Of a stretch of DNA of 64,000 bases, positions 40,898 through 50,795 are shown in pieces. The notes beneath the pieces were generated by a model. That model saw only the letters and a program-made list of their open reading frames with translations, ran no database searches and was not told the DNA's origin. The position numbers and the translations under genes are program-made. The DNA is from Enterobacterales bacterium CwR94 (GTDB taxonomy: Bacteria; Pseudomonadota; Gammaproteobacteria; Enterobacterales; Enterobacteriaceae): assembly GCA_002837195.1 (NCBI GenBank), contig KZ478059.1:682001-746000 (forward strand). Direction: 5' to 3'. Position 1 is the first letter of the stretch. The number at the start of each line of letters is the position of its first letter.

Positions 40898-40922
40898 TCC
40901 CGGCGCTGCCGGGATTTTTTTT
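40898..40922 (+). terminator. Terminator after yciB
   Basis: TCCCGGC-GCT-GCCGGGA followed by eight T. Confidence 0.92.
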
Positions 40923-40958
40923 GGGCCGACCAGGGTCATTTGTTGAAGAAGCGTGAAT

Positions 40959-41381
40959 ATGAGCGAAAAACATAAAACACCGCAAGGTGAAGTCGTGCTG
41001 CGTACACTGGCCATGCCAGCAGATACCAACGCAAACGGGGATATTTTTGGCGGCTGGTTAATGTCGCAGATGGATATGGGCGGTGCGATCCTGGCAAAAG
41101 AGATTGCTATGGGCCGCGTGGTCACTGTTCGCGTAGACGGTATGACATTTTTGAAGCCTGTTGCCGTGGGCGATGTCGTCTGCTGCTATGCGCGCTGCAT
41201 GCGAACCGGGAACAGTTCCATTACCATTAATGTTGAAGTATGGATTAAGAAAGTCGCCTCTGAGCCGATTGGGCAGCGGTATTGCACCACCGAGGCCGTC
41301 TTTGTCTATGTGGCAGTAGACGCGGAGGGCAAACCGCGACAACTGCCGGCAGATAAGGCAAACCAACACTTTGATGCATAA
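40959..41381 (+). CDS. yciA: Acyl-CoA thioesterase YciA
   Basis: YciA is a hot-dog-fold thioesterase active on many acyl-CoAs. The protein (140 residues from ATG 40959, MSEKHKTPQGEVVLRTLAMP) has the NGDIFGGWLMSQMD catalytic segment, and GRVVTVRVDGMTFLKPV. A GTG two codons upstream is an alternative start. The C-terminal tail (DKANQHFDA) is a little longer than in E. coli. Confidence 0.95.
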   Translation: MSEKHKTPQGEVVLRTLAMPADTNANGDIFGGWLMSQMDMGGAILAKEIAMGRVVTVRVDGMTFLKPVAVGDVVCCYARCMRTGNSSITINVEVWIKKVASEPIGQRYCTTEAVFVYVAVDAEGKPRQLPADKANQHFDA

Positions 41382-41412
41382 AATAGAGGCCGCGATTGCG
41401 GCCTCTATTTTT
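41381..41412. terminator. Bidirectional terminator between yciA and tonB
   Basis: AAATAGAGGCCGC-GATT-GCGGCCTCTATTT is a 13 bp perfect stem that overlaps the ends of both convergent genes. Confidence 0.92.
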
Positions 41413-42139
41413 ACTCGATGGTCGTGCCGCCACCCAAGCGGAACACGATCGTCATGGTGAGATTTTGGCCTGGACGGCCGGGTTCATACCGCCAGGTTTT
41501 CATCGCCACTTTGACCTCACGCTCAAACATATTGCGCGGCTGTGCTGACAATATTTGGATGTTATCAACGCGTCCAGAACTATCTACGTCATATTGAACG
41601 CGTACGCGTCCTTCAATACGTAATGCATTGGCACGAGCCGGATATTGCGGTTTACCAATATTTTGCGCACGCGGGCCGCTGGGTACCGGTTTTGATGCTA
41701 CCGGCGCCGTTGACGTCGCGGGTGCCGTTGAGGGTTTAGTTTGTAGCGGCTTGTTGTCAAGCTGGGGTGCACGTGCGACTTCGCGCGGTTTTTCCACCGG
41801 TTTCGGCTTCACCACTTCTTTCTTCACCGGTTTAGGTTTGGGCTTTGGCTTGGGTTCCGGCTTCGGAATGGGTACCGGTTCAGGGATCGGGGGTTCAGGT
41901 ACGGGCTCAGGTTGCGGCTCGGGTTCAGGTTCGGGCTGCACTTCAGGCTGCACAACGGGCTCTGGCTGCACCTCCGGTGCCACCATTGAGATCATAATCG
42001 GCTGAGACGCCTCGGGCATTTCAACAACCTGATGATAGGAAGCATAAAGCAATCCTGCAATCACGCTGCCATGCAAAGCCAGCGATAGCAAAAGGGTGAC
42101 AGGCAGTCGTCTTGGCAATGTTGAAGTTAGCGTCGTCAT
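41411..42139 (-). CDS. tonB: Energy transducer TonB
   Basis: TonB couples the inner-membrane proton motive force, through ExbB-ExbD, to outer-membrane siderophore and B12 receptors. From ATG 42139 (MTTLTSTLPRRLPVTLLLSLALHGSV) it has 242 residues. The single membrane helix carries the essential SLALH serine/histidine pair; a long Glu-Pro then Lys-Pro repeat spacer (about 60-125) spans the periplasm; the C-terminal domain includes PQYPARANALRIEG and MTIVFRLGG. Confidence 0.97.
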   Translation of the reverse strand: MTTLTSTLPRRLPVTLLLSLALHGSVIAGLLYASYHQVVEMPEASQPIMISMVAPEVQPEPVVQPEVQPEPEPEPQPEPVPEPPIPEPVPIPKPEPKPKPKPKPVKKEVVKPKPVEKPREVARAPQLDNKPLQTKPSTAPATSTAPVASKPVPSGPRAQNIGKPQYPARANALRIEGRVRVQYDVDSSGRVDNIQILSAQPRNMFEREVKVAMKTWRYEPGRPGQNLTMTIVFRLGGGTTIE

Positions 42140-42177
42140 AATTCTGGCAGTGATAAAGTGAGGCGTCGATTTTAAAT

Positions 42178-42196
42178 GCAAATAGCAATCAGTTTC
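42178..42196. promoter_or_regulatory. Candidate Fur box of tonB
   Basis: GCAAATAGCAATCAGTTTC matches 12 of 19 positions of the Fur consensus GATAATGATAATCATTATC and lies about 40 bases upstream of tonB, where a Fur site is known in E. coli. Confidence 0.4.
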
Positions 42197-42326
42197 AACA
42201 ACCTCTGCGCCGATAGCCTAAAAATCTACCGGAATCTCAATTTCACTTGATCTCACGCACAGGATTGCGCTCAATGAACTGATGGCTTAACGTGACAGTG
42301 TTGCCTTAGCGAACAGGAGTTTAATT

Positions 42327-42623
42327 GTGCTGTATCTGATCTATGCCGAAGATAATGATGACTCACTGGAGAAACGTACCAGCGTGCGCCCTGCACATTT
42401 GGCGCGTTTACAGTTACTACAAGATGAAGGACGTTTGATTATCGCAGGCCCCACGCCTGCCGTTGACAGCAATGATCCTGGCGTTGCCGGTTTTACCGGT
42501 TCCACCATCATTGCTGAATTTGAGTCATTAGAGGCGGCACAAGCCTGGGCCAAAGATGACCCTTATATTGCGGCAGGGGTTTACCGCAATGTGACGGTTA
42601 AACCGTTCAAGCGGGTGTTTTAA
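42327..42623 (+). CDS. yciI: YCII-family protein YciI
   Basis: The 98-residue protein with GTG start and AGGAG at 42315-42319 is a close match to E. coli YciI ([52 protein letters not shown]). The ferredoxin-like fold has a conserved His/Asp pocket (HLARL, DPY). Its reaction is unknown. Confidence 0.95.
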   Translation: MLYLIYAEDNDDSLEKRTSVRPAHLARLQLLQDEGRLIIAGPTPAVDSNDPGVAGFTGSTIIAEFESLEAAQAWAKDDPYIAAGVYRNVTVKPFKRVF

Positions 42624-42630
42624 TAGACAG

Positions 42631-42657
42631 AATGTGCCCCGATAAGTTGGGCACATT
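42631..42657. terminator. Stem-loop between yciI and yciY
   Basis: AATGTGCCC-CGATAAGTT-GGGCACATT, a 9 bp stem between convergent genes; the right arm overlaps the yciY stop. Confidence 0.7.
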
Positions 42658-42823
42658 AATACTGGTTGATAAACAGCACTGAACGGCGATGCTGCTGACT
42701 CATTGCACCCCTCAGGCTATAGATGCGTCGATAGCGTCGTGACTGCCCTTCCAGCCAGCGCGTCCGGCGGCGGTGTACTTGGCGCAGCATTCTCCAGCGG
42801 CTGACTTCGCGGGTACGTTTCAT
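42656..42823 (-). CDS. yciY: YciY-family small basic protein
   Basis: A 55-residue, very arginine-rich ORF (MKRTREVSRWRMLRQVHRRR...) with the segment RWLEGQSRR identical to E. coli YciY (57 aa), which sits at this location. AGGAG precedes the ATG at 42823. About a third of residues are Arg or Lys, suggesting nucleic acid or membrane association, but no function is known. Confidence 0.85.
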   Translation of the reverse strand: MKRTREVSRWRMLRQVHRRRTRWLEGQSRRYRRIYSLRGAMSQQHRRSVLFINQY

Positions 42824-42947
42824 CGGTTGCTCCTGAGTGGAAAGTCGCGGCGTAGTATAGAGAAGCCGATGAAAACATAAAAGGTTTCGTCAACTGTCAT
42901 CTGCACGTAAACTGCTTGCATCTGAGCGCGAACAGGATGTCCCTTTA

Positions 42948-44408
42948 ATGACCACATTTTATACCGTCGTCAGCTCACTGATGCTTTTTGGCTACTGGTT
43001 ACTGATTGCTGGCGTCACGCTGCGAATTCTGATGAAGCGTCGCGCAGTCCCTTCCGCCATGGCCTGGTTGCTTATTATCTACATTCTGCCGCTGGTCGGT
43101 ATTATCGCGTATCTCTCCTTTGGTGAACTCCATCTGGGTAAGCGGCGCGCTGAACGCGCACGTACCATGTGGCCCTCCACCGCCAAATGGCTAACAGAAC
43201 TGAAAACCTGCAGCCACATTTTTGCGCATGAAAACAGTGATGTCGCGCAATCCCTGTTCCAGTTGTGCGAACACCGTCAGGGCATTGCCGGCGTTCGCGG
43301 TAACCAGTTACAGCTGTTAACCACCTCAGATGAAACGATGCAGGCGCTGATCCGCGATATTCAACTGTCGCGTTATCATATTGAGATGGTGTTTTATATC
43401 TGGCAACCGGGCGGGATGGCGGATGAAGTTGCAGAGTCCTTGATGGCGGCAGCTCGCCGCGGTGTTCACTGTCGGTTGATGCTGGATTCCGCCGGCAGCG
43501 TGGCGTTCTTTCGCAGCCCCTGGCCCGCGATGATGCGTAATGCGGGTATCGATGTGGTCGAAGCACTGAAAGTGAGCCTACTGCGTGTGTTCCTCCGCCG
43601 CATGGATCTGCGCCAGCACCGCAAAATGGTGATGATTGACAATTATGTCGCCTATACCGGCAGCATGAACATGGTGGACCCGCGCTTTTTCAAACAGGAT
43701 GCGGGTGTCGGCCAGTGGATTGATTTAATGGCCCGTATGGAAGGCCCGGTGGCCACAACCATGGGAATTGTCTATTCCTGTGACTGGGAAATTGAAACGG
43801 GGAAACGCATTCTGCCGCCCACGCCCACCGGCATCGTGATGCCCTTTGAGCAAGAGAGCGGGCATACCATTCAGGTCATCGCATCCGGACCGGGTTTCCC
43901 TGAGGATATGATCCATCAGGCATTGCTGACCGCCGTGTACTCGGCGCGTGAGCAATTGATTATGACCACACCCTACTTTGTGCCCAGCGATGACCTCCTG
44001 CACGCAATTTGCACTGCGGCACAGCGCGGCGTCGAAGTGACCATCATCGTGCCACGGCATAATGACTCTGTGATGGTGGGTTGGGCGAGCCGCGCGTTCT
44101 TCACCGAGCTGTTAGAAGCTGGCGTTAAGATTTATCAATTTGAAGGCGGCTTGCTGCATACCAAGAGCGTGTTGGTCGATGGTCAGTTGAGTCTGGTGGG
44201 TACCGTGAATCTCGATATGCGTAGCCTATGGCTTAATTTTGAGGTCACATTGGTGATCGATGATGACGGCTTCGGTACTGACCTTGCCTGTGTACAGGAT
44301 GACTATATCGCCCGTTCTCGCTTGCTGGATGCACGTCTGTGGGCCAAACGTCCCTACTGGCAACGAATAGCCGAACGACTGTTTTACTTCTTTAGTCCTT
44401 TACTGTAA
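42948..44408 (+). CDS. clsA: Cardiolipin synthase A
   Basis: ClsA condenses two phosphatidylglycerols to cardiolipin. The 486-residue protein has two N-terminal membrane helices (about 5-25, 38-58) and two phospholipase-D HKD motifs, [18 protein letters not shown] and [18 protein letters not shown]. It matches E. coli Cls (486 aa). yciU follows. Confidence 0.97.
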   Translation: MTTFYTVVSSLMLFGYWLLIAGVTLRILMKRRAVPSAMAWLLIIYILPLVGIIAYLSFGELHLGKRRAERARTMWPSTAKWLTELKTCSHIFAHENSDVAQSLFQLCEHRQGIAGVRGNQLQLLTTSDETMQALIRDIQLSRYHIEMVFYIWQPGGMADEVAESLMAAARRGVHCRLMLDSAGSVAFFRSPWPAMMRNAGIDVVEALKVSLLRVFLRRMDLRQHRKMVMIDNYVAYTGSMNMVDPRFFKQDAGVGQWIDLMARMEGPVATTMGIVYSCDWEIETGKRILPPTPTGIVMPFEQESGHTIQVIASGPGFPEDMIHQALLTAVYSAREQLIMTTPYFVPSDDLLHAICTAAQRGVEVTIIVPRHNDSVMVGWASRAFFTELLEAGVKIYQFEGGLLHTKSVLVDGQLSLVGTVNLDMRSLWLNFEVTLVIDDDGFGTDLACVQDDYIARSRLLDARLWAKRPYWQRIAERLFYFFSPLL

Positions 44409-44444
44409 AACGTGCGCAATGACGTATCCCGGACAGGAAATATT

Positions 44445-44768
44445 ATGGATCTGAATAACCGCCTTACCGAAGATGAAACACTGGAACAGGCATACGATAT
44501 TTTTCTCGAGCTGGCTGGGGATAATCTCGATCCTGCTGACATCATTCTCTTTAACCTGCAATTTGAAGAGCGCGGCGGTGCCGAACTCTTTGATCCAGGT
44601 GAAGACTGGTCAGAGCATGTTGATTATGATTTGAATCCCGACTTCTTTGCAGAAGTGGTGATTGGTCTGGGAGAAGCCGAGGGCGAGCCCATTGATGATA
44701 TCTTTGCCCGCGTACTGTTATGCCGCGAGAAAGACCACAAAATTTGCCATATCCTCTGGCGCGAATAA
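44445..44768 (+). CDS. yciU: DUF440 family protein YciU
   Basis: The 107-residue acidic protein from ATG 44445 ([24 protein letters not shown]) aligns with E. coli YciU (109 aa). It is of the dsDNA-mimic type (HI1450-like), with many surface Asp and Glu. It is 36 bases after clsA and probably co-transcribed. The upstream GTG at 44412 is not required. Confidence 0.95.
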   Translation: MDLNNRLTEDETLEQAYDIFLELAGDNLDPADIILFNLQFEERGGAELFDPGEDWSEHVDYDLNPDFFAEVVIGLGEAEGEPIDDIFARVLLCREKDHKICHILWRE

Positions 44769-44770
44769 CG

Positions 44771-44801
44771 AGAAAAGCGGCTTTCGCCGCTTTTCTTTTT
44801 T
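44771..44801. terminator. Terminator after yciU, overlapping the oppF end
   Basis: GAAAAGCGGC-TTTC-GCCGCTTTTC plus six T; the T-run reaches the oppF stop codon, so it could serve both convergent genes. Confidence 0.92.
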
Positions 44802-45807
44802 AGAGTGGATCAACCTTCAGGCAAGAAACCGCGTGGCGGAAACTGCCTTCCAGTAAGGGCCGTGTTTTCGCACATTCAGGCCCGGCAATCGGGCAGCGGG
44901 TGCGAAAAACACAGCCAGAAGGAGGGTCAATAGGCGACGGCAATTCCCCTTCCAGCAGTTGTATCTTCTTATCTTTTTCTAAATCAGGATCAGGCACCGG
45001 GACGGCTGACATCAAGGCCTTTGTATAAGGGTGCTGCGGATCGTTATACACCTCACTGTAAGTGCCCAGTTCCACAGCATGCCCGAGATACATCACCAGA
45101 ACACGATCGGAGATATGCTTCACGACTGCCAAATCGTGTGCAATAAAGATCAGCGACAAGCCCATTTCACGTTGCAATTGCTGCAACAAGTTGACGACCT
45201 GTGCCTGGATAGACACATCCAAAGCCGAGACCGGTTCATCACAGATAATCAACTTCGGTTCCAGGATCAGCGCGCGAGCAATACCAATACGCTGGCACTG
45301 ACCGCCTGAGAACTCATGGGGATAGCGGTTGATCAGGTTAGGCAGTAACCCCACCTTGATCATCATATTCTTGACGCGTTCTTTCACTTCCTGGCGTGGC
45401 ATTTTGGGATGATACGTCCGCAGTGGCTCAGCGATAATTTCACCAATGGTCATACGCGGATTCAACGACGCCAGCGGATCCTGGAAAATCATCTGAATGT
45501 CGCTGCGCGCGGCCCGCCATTCCGCCTCACTCTGACCGAGCAAATCACGCCCTAACCATGCCACGCGCCCGTCGGTGGCTTTTACCAGCCCAATAATGGC
45601 ACGTGCCAGCGTCGATTTGCCGCAACCTGATTCGCCAACCACCCCCAGGGTTTCGCCTTCATAGAGCCGCAAGCTCACGCCATCAACGGCTTTCAACGTT
45701 TTTGGTGGCTGCCAAAACCACTGACGTCCATCCTTGATGTCGAAATGCACTTTGAGATCGGCAATTTCCAGCAAGACACGCTTTTCTTCTACGGTTGCCA
45801 CGCTCAT
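44800..45807 (-). CDS. oppF: Oligopeptide ABC transporter ATP-binding protein OppF
   Basis: One of two ATPases of the oligopeptide permease. The 335-residue protein has Walker A GESGCGKSTLAR, ABC signature EFSGGQCQRIGIARAL, Walker B LIICDEPVSALD and a C-terminal Cys-rich OppF-type segment (SGCVFRTRCPIAGPECAKTRP) that may bind an Fe-S cluster. It is the last gene of oppABCDF; oppD overlaps its start by 4 bases. Confidence 0.97.
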   Translation of the reverse strand: MSVATVEEKRVLLEIADLKVHFDIKDGRQWFWQPPKTLKAVDGVSLRLYEGETLGVVGESGCGKSTLARAIIGLVKATDGRVAWLGRDLLGQSEAEWRAARSDIQMIFQDPLASLNPRMTIGEIIAEPLRTYHPKMPRQEVKERVKNMMIKVGLLPNLINRYPHEFSGGQCQRIGIARALILEPKLIICDEPVSALDVSIQAQVVNLLQQLQREMGLSLIFIAHDLAVVKHISDRVLVMYLGHAVELGTYSEVYNDPQHPYTKALMSAVPVPDPDLEKDKKIQLLEGELPSPIDPPSGCVFRTRCPIAGPECAKTRPLLEGSFRHAVSCLKVDPL

Positions 45808-46805
45808 GCGATCTCCTCCAGCGATTTATGACAGGCGCGCAAGCGGCCCTCTCCAAAAGGTGTTAAAGGTGGTGCTGTCGAGCAGATGTCCATGGCGTGC
45901 GGACAACGCGGCTGGAAAGGACAACCCGAAGGCAGACGCAACAAGTTCGGCGGGTTGCCGGGAATGGTCAACAACGTCTCGCCATCCGCATCCAAACGGG
46001 GCACAGCATTCAATAGCCCAACGGAATAAGGATGTGAGGGAGAATAAAACACATCGCGCGCCTGGCCATATTCCATGGTGCGCCCTGCGTACATCACCAA
46101 CACCTTGTCACAGATACCCGCAACCACACCCAGATCGTGGGTGATCATGATAATTGCGGTGTTGAATTCGCGCTTGAGCTCATTGAGCAATGTCATGATT
46201 TGCGCTTGCACGGTCACATCCAGTGCCGTCGTGGGCTCATCGGCAATCAACAATTTTGGACGGCACAGCAGCGCCATAGCAATCATAACGCGCTGACGCA
46301 TTCCTCCCGAAAATTCGTGAGGGAACATTTTCATGCGCTTACGGGCTTCCGGCATTTTTACCGCATCCAGCATGCGCACTGACTCTTCAAATGCCTGCGC
46401 ACTGCTCATGCCTTTATGCAATTGCAGAACTTCCATCAGTTGCTCACCGACGCGCATATAAGGATTCAGCGAAGTCATCGGATCCTGGAAGATCATCGCT
46501 ATTTGTTCGGCACGCAAAGAGTTAAGGGCTTTCTCGGGAAGATTCAGGATCTCGCGGTCATTGAACAGTGCAGAGCCGTTAATACGCCCATTACTGGCAA
46601 GCAGTCCCATCAGTGCAAACGCCGTTTGCGATTTACCCGAACCGGACTCGCCCACAATACCCAGCGTTTCACCCGCTCGCAGTGAAAAATTGAGATCGTT
46701 AACCGCTGTCACATCACCATCGGGGGTGCTGAAGGTGACGCGCAGGTCACGGACGGTCAACAGCGGAGACGTTCCCGGCGGATTGTTTATATCAATATGG
46801 CTCAC
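45804..46805 (-). CDS. oppD: Oligopeptide ABC transporter ATP-binding protein OppD
   Basis: The 333-residue ATPase has Walker A GESGSGKSQTAF, signature EFSGGMRQRVMIAMAL and Walker B LLIADEPTTALD, plus the C-terminal Cys-rich segment (SGCPFQPRCPHAMDIC). It pairs with OppF on the membrane subunits. It starts 11 bases after oppC. Confidence 0.97.
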   Translation of the reverse strand: MSHIDINNPPGTSPLLTVRDLRVTFSTPDGDVTAVNDLNFSLRAGETLGIVGESGSGKSQTAFALMGLLASNGRINGSALFNDREILNLPEKALNSLRAEQIAMIFQDPMTSLNPYMRVGEQLMEVLQLHKGMSSAQAFEESVRMLDAVKMPEARKRMKMFPHEFSGGMRQRVMIAMALLCRPKLLIADEPTTALDVTVQAQIMTLLNELKREFNTAIIMITHDLGVVAGICDKVLVMYAGRTMEYGQARDVFYSPSHPYSVGLLNAVPRLDADGETLLTIPGNPPNLLRLPSGCPFQPRCPHAMDICSTAPPLTPFGEGRLRACHKSLEEIA

Positions 46806-46816
46806 AGGGATACTCC

Positions 46817-47725
46817 TTAACGATCTTTCGGGTCGAGGGCATCACGTAAGCCATCGCCAATAAAGTTAAAACAAAACAGGGTAACCACCAGAAACCCAGC
46901 CGGGAAGAGTAACAACCACGGAGACACTTCCATGGAGTTAGCGCCATCACTTAGCAACGCTCCCCAACTGCTCAACGGCTCCTGTGTTCCTAAGCCAAGA
47001 AAACTCAGGAAGGATTCAAACAAGATCATACTGGGCACCAGCAGTGAGGCGTACACCACCACCACCCCCAGGACATTTGGCACAATATGGCGCAGCACAA
47101 TTTTGAATGTCGACACGCCACCCACCTGCGCCGCTTCGATAAACTCTTTGCGTTTCAAACTCAACGTTTGTCCGCGCACGATACGCGCCATATCCAGCCA
47201 GGACACCATGCCGATAGCCACGAAAATCAGCAAAATGTTTTGCCCAAAAAAGGTCACCAGCAGAATAACGAAGAACATAAACGGGAAGGAGTTGAGGATT
47301 TCCAGAATACGCATCATGACAGAATCCGTTTTCCCGCCCAGGTATCCGGAAAGCGTGCCGTATAGCGTTCCCAGCACCACCGCAACCAGTGCTGCCGCGA
47401 TCCCCACCATCAATGAAATCCGCCCACCAATCGCGACGCGAACGAGCAAATCACGGCCGGAAGAGTCGGTGCCAAAATAGTGACCTGACGCCATATCTGG
47501 CGCAGCTGACATCATTCCCCAATCCGTATCATCGTAGGTAAAGGCCGCCAGCATCGGGGCAAAAATAACAAACAGGGCGACCAGCGCCAGAACACACAAA
47601 CTCGCTAACGCCGCTTTGTTGTGCATAAAACGACGGCGCGCGTCCTGCCATAAACTCCGCCCTTCTACCTCCAGCTTTTCACTGAACTGCTCCAGGGTTT
47701 CGCTGTTTTTCTTACTCAGTATCAT
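46817..47725 (-). CDS. oppC: Oligopeptide ABC transporter permease OppC
   Basis: The 302-residue permease has six membrane helices and the EAA loop (EFIEAAQVGGVSTFKIVLRHIVPN) that contacts the ATPases. The ATG at 47725 follows GGAG; two upstream in-frame codons at 47731 are rejected. It is 14 bases from oppB. Confidence 0.97.
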   Translation of the reverse strand: MILSKKNSETLEQFSEKLEVEGRSLWQDARRRFMHNKAALASLCVLALVALFVIFAPMLAAFTYDDTDWGMMSAAPDMASGHYFGTDSSGRDLLVRVAIGGRISLMVGIAAALVAVVLGTLYGTLSGYLGGKTDSVMMRILEILNSFPFMFFVILLVTFFGQNILLIFVAIGMVSWLDMARIVRGQTLSLKRKEFIEAAQVGGVSTFKIVLRHIVPNVLGVVVVYASLLVPSMILFESFLSFLGLGTQEPLSSWGALLSDGANSMEVSPWLLLFPAGFLVVTLFCFNFIGDGLRDALDPKDR

Positions 47726-47739
47726 CACCAACTCCGGGA

Positions 47740-48660
47740 TCAGTAGCGAATTTTCGGGTCGATAACGGCGTACAGCACATCGACAATCGCATTAAACAAA
47801 ATGGTGAGTGCGCCAACCAGAATGGTCAGACTCAGGACCAAAGAGTAGTCACGGTTTAATGCCCCGTTGACGAACAACTGACCAATACCGGGTAAGCCGT
47901 AAATCGTCTCAATCACCATTGAACCCGTGATGATGCCGACGAAGGCCGGACCAAGATAGGAAAGTACAGGCAGCAAAGCGGGTTTAAGAGCATGACGAAA
48001 CACGATACGTCGCATCGGCAAACCTTTCGCACGTGCGGTACGAATAAAGTTGGAGTGTAAAACTTCAATCATTGAACCGCGGGTGATACGCGCGATACTG
48101 GCGATATACGCCAGCGAGAGTGCCACCATCGGCAGCAACATATATTTCAGTGCCCCACCGTTCCAGCCACCGCCGGGTAACCATTGCAAGAGAATGGCAA
48201 ACACTAATACCAATAAGGGAGCCACCACAAAACTCGGTATGACGATACCGGTCATTGCCACCCCCATCACCATATAGTCCCATTTGCTGTTCTGGTGCAG
48301 TGCCGCAATAACCCCCGCACTGACGCCCAATACCACAGCCAATAGAAACGCCGCCGCGCCCAGCTTGGCAGAGACCGGGAAAGCGCCAGCGACTAAATCA
48401 TTGACGGTATAGTCTTTATATTTGAAAGAAGGCCCAAAATCTCCGTGCGCCAGCTGCACCAGGTAATTGGTGTACTGCTTCCACATCGGATCGTTGAGAT
48501 GATATTTGGCTTCAATATTGGCCATGACTTCTGGCGTCAGCGTACGTTCCCCGGTGAAGGGGCTGCCGGGGGCCAGGCGCATCATAAAGAAGGAGATCGT
48601 AATTAATACGAACAGGGTTGGTATCGCTTCTAAAAAGCGACGCAGAATAAATTTTAACAT
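47740..48660 (-). CDS. oppB: Oligopeptide ABC transporter permease OppB
   Basis: The 306-residue permease starts at 48660 (MLKFILRRFLEAIPTLFVLI) and matches the E. coli length. It has six helices and an EAA loop (RTARAKGLPMRRIVFRHALKPALLPV). An 81-base gap with two hairpins separates it from oppA. Confidence 0.97.
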   Translation of the reverse strand: MLKFILRRFLEAIPTLFVLITISFFMMRLAPGSPFTGERTLTPEVMANIEAKYHLNDPMWKQYTNYLVQLAHGDFGPSFKYKDYTVNDLVAGAFPVSAKLGAAAFLLAVVLGVSAGVIAALHQNSKWDYMVMGVAMTGIVIPSFVVAPLLVLVFAILLQWLPGGGWNGGALKYMLLPMVALSLAYIASIARITRGSMIEVLHSNFIRTARAKGLPMRRIVFRHALKPALLPVLSYLGPAFVGIITGSMVIETIYGLPGIGQLFVNGALNRDYSLVLSLTILVGALTILFNAIVDVLYAVIDPKIRY

Positions 48661-48679
48661 TGCCCATACCTGATGGCGT

Positions 48680-48734
48680 GCCATCCTCCGCAGAGGATGG
48701 CGAGATGCTTCACAACGGGCAACATGGGTTGCCC
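48680..48734 (-). other. Two intercistronic hairpins between oppA and oppB
   Basis: Downstream of oppA on the minus strand come GGGCAAC-CCAT-GTTGCCC (48717-48734) and then GCCATCCTC-TGCG-GAGGATGGC (48680-48701). They lie 8 and 41 bases after the oppA stop. Such hairpins typically stabilise the abundant binding-protein mRNA and lower read-through into the permease genes. Confidence 0.75.
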
Positions 48735-48741
48735 AAGAGTC

Positions 48742-50379
48742 TTAGTGCTTGATGATGTACAGATCTTTATCGTGGCTGTTATCCAGCGGATCTTTACCGG
48801 TGTAACCACCGACGTACGGCTTCACCAGACGCAGATTTTTATAATAGTAGACCGGCACAATGGCAGAATCGGCATCGAGGATCTTCTCTGCTTCAGCATA
48901 AACCGCAGCGCGTTGATCTTCGCTCTCCGTTTTCAATGCTTTCGCCATTTGTTCATCAAACGCCGGGTTTTTGTAATGCGCAGTGTTGTTGCTGCTGTCT
49001 GACAACATGGTATTCAGGAAACTGGTTGGTTCATTGTAGTCTGCACACCAACCTGCACGCGCGACGTCAAAGTTGCCCTGATGGCGAGTATCCAGAAACG
49101 TTTTCCATTCCTGGTTCTGCAACTTCACATTGACGCCCAGATTTTTCTTCCAGATCGATGCCGTCGCAATCGCCAGCTTTTTATGCAAATCAGACGTGTT
49201 GTACAGCAAATCAAAGGTCAGAGGTTTATCTGCGGTATAGCCAGCCGCCGCCAACAGTTTTTTCGCTTCTTCATTACGCTTGTCTTGCGACCAGCTAAAC
49301 CACTCCGGTGGGTTCAACTTGATACCATCAGTAAACGGCGGTGTGTAGCTATAGGCCGGATCTTCATCCTGCGCTTTCACTTTGTTAACGATAATGTCGC
49401 GATCGAGCCCCAGTTTCAGTGCAGCACGCACGCGAGGATCGTTGAAAGGTGGCTTTTGATTGTTGATTTCAAAATAGTAGGTGCAGAGATACGGATCGGC
49501 ATGGATTTCGTTCGGGATCTCTTTTTTCAGTTTCTGATAAAGCTCAATGGGCAAATAGTTATAGGTGATATCACTGCCGCCACTACGGTAACGGTTGGTA
49601 TCGGTCACTTCTGAAGGAATCGGCAGGAAAGTGACTTTATTCAGAATGGTATGTTCGTTATCCCAATACTGTGGATTACGCTCCAATACAATACGCTCAT
49701 TTACCACCCAGTCCTGCAATTTAAAGGCACCATTGCCGACAAAATTGGCGGGCTGTGTCCATTTATCGCCAAATTTCTCTACCACTGGCTTATACACTGG
49801 AGACATCGATGGATGGATTAATAACTTATAGAAGTAAGGTACGGACTCACTCAACGTGACTTCTAAGGTGTGGTCGTCGATGGCTTTAACACCCAGCGTG
49901 TCTGGGGATTTCTTACCTGCGATAATGTCATCAACATTGAGCAGGTGACCATATTGCAGGTAGCTGGCATAAGGTGATGCCGTTTTCGGATCGGCTAAAC
50001 GCTGCCAACTGTAGACAAAATCCTGGGCAGTCACCGGCTCGCCATTTGACCATTTGGCATTATTACGCAAATGGAACGTCCAGACTTTGCCGTCTTTGTT
50101 TTCCCATTTTTCAGCAACGCCTGGAATAATTTTTCCATCGGCATCGTTAATGACCAGCCCTTCAAGCACATCACGGTTAACGTTGGATTCTGGCACACCT
50201 TCAATTTTGTGCGGATCAAGTGACTGCAGTTCCGCGCCATTGCCGCGAACTAATTCCTGTTTTTCCGCCAGCTCCACACCCGCTGGCACCGTGGCAGCAA
50301 AAGCACTGTGGGCCATCATCGTCGTCATGGCAGCGGCGACGGCCAGTGCCACGTGTTTTCTTTTCGTGATGTTGCTCAT
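48742..50379 (-). CDS. oppA: Periplasmic oligopeptide-binding protein OppA
   Basis: OppA captures peptides of two to five residues for the permease. The 545-residue precursor starts at 50379 (MSNITKRKHVALAVAAAM) with a signal peptide ending AFA and mature start ATVPAG. Family motifs EKQELVRGN, LDPHKIEGVPESN, FNDPRVRAALKLG and WCADYNEP are present. A CA-rich GcvB-like target sits in its leader. Confidence 0.97.
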   Translation of the reverse strand: MSNITKRKHVALAVAAAMTTMMAHSAFAATVPAGVELAEKQELVRGNGAELQSLDPHKIEGVPESNVNRDVLEGLVINDADGKIIPGVAEKWENKDGKVWTFHLRNNAKWSNGEPVTAQDFVYSWQRLADPKTASPYASYLQYGHLLNVDDIIAGKKSPDTLGVKAIDDHTLEVTLSESVPYFYKLLIHPSMSPVYKPVVEKFGDKWTQPANFVGNGAFKLQDWVVNERIVLERNPQYWDNEHTILNKVTFLPIPSEVTDTNRYRSGGSDITYNYLPIELYQKLKKEIPNEIHADPYLCTYYFEINNQKPPFNDPRVRAALKLGLDRDIIVNKVKAQDEDPAYSYTPPFTDGIKLNPPEWFSWSQDKRNEEAKKLLAAAGYTADKPLTFDLLYNTSDLHKKLAIATASIWKKNLGVNVKLQNQEWKTFLDTRHQGNFDVARAGWCADYNEPTSFLNTMLSDSSNNTAHYKNPAFDEQMAKALKTESEDQRAAVYAEAEKILDADSAIVPVYYYKNLRLVKPYVGGYTGKDPLDNSHDKDLYIIKH

Positions 50380-50410
50380 CGTATAACTCACCTTTTTTTA
50401 TAATTACGGC

Positions 50411-50421
50411 TGTGTTGTACA
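50411..50421 (-). promoter_or_regulatory. Candidate GcvB sRNA target in the oppA leader
   Basis: On the minus strand the leader reads TGTACAACACA about 32 bases upstream of the oppA ATG; a C/A-rich ACAACACA stretch is the type of site bound by GcvB region R1, a known oppA repressor in enterobacteria. gcvB is not in the window. Confidence 0.35.
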
Positions 50422-50795
50422 ACCTGACTCCCCTTGCCGGGGTTAGTAGCGTGTTATCGGAACGCGATAACCGGCATTTTCATCGACCTTTTTTGGAGGT
50501 CGGTCTGTCCCTACTTACAATAACGAGGCAATTTTTATGCCGTCTGCGACTCACTGACATAAGAGAGTGAGTGGCAAGCACGTTAGCAAATAGCGAAAAA
50601 CGTCGCCAAAGGTTCATGATGAAAATGTTAGCCATTTCTCTTTTAACATGTCAGCTAATCGTAAGGAAGTGTTATTTGATGCGACAATTAAACCAATAAC
50701 CAACTGATTTAAAACATTATTCACCCTTAAATCCTGAGTAAACTGCCGCACTGGCACACTGACCGCATGCTTTTTGCACAATCAAAATAATGGCG
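50422..50795. other. oppA promoter and long leader region
   Basis: About 370 bases with no credible ORF upstream of oppA. The sequence is AT-rich toward 50700, and the opp promoter should lie here. Confidence 0.4.

Noticed and set aside
41628-42005. Plus-strand Gly/Ser-rich ORF of 125 residues
   Set aside because: It is the mirror of the tonB Pro-Glu/Pro-Lys repeat and has no independent start signal.
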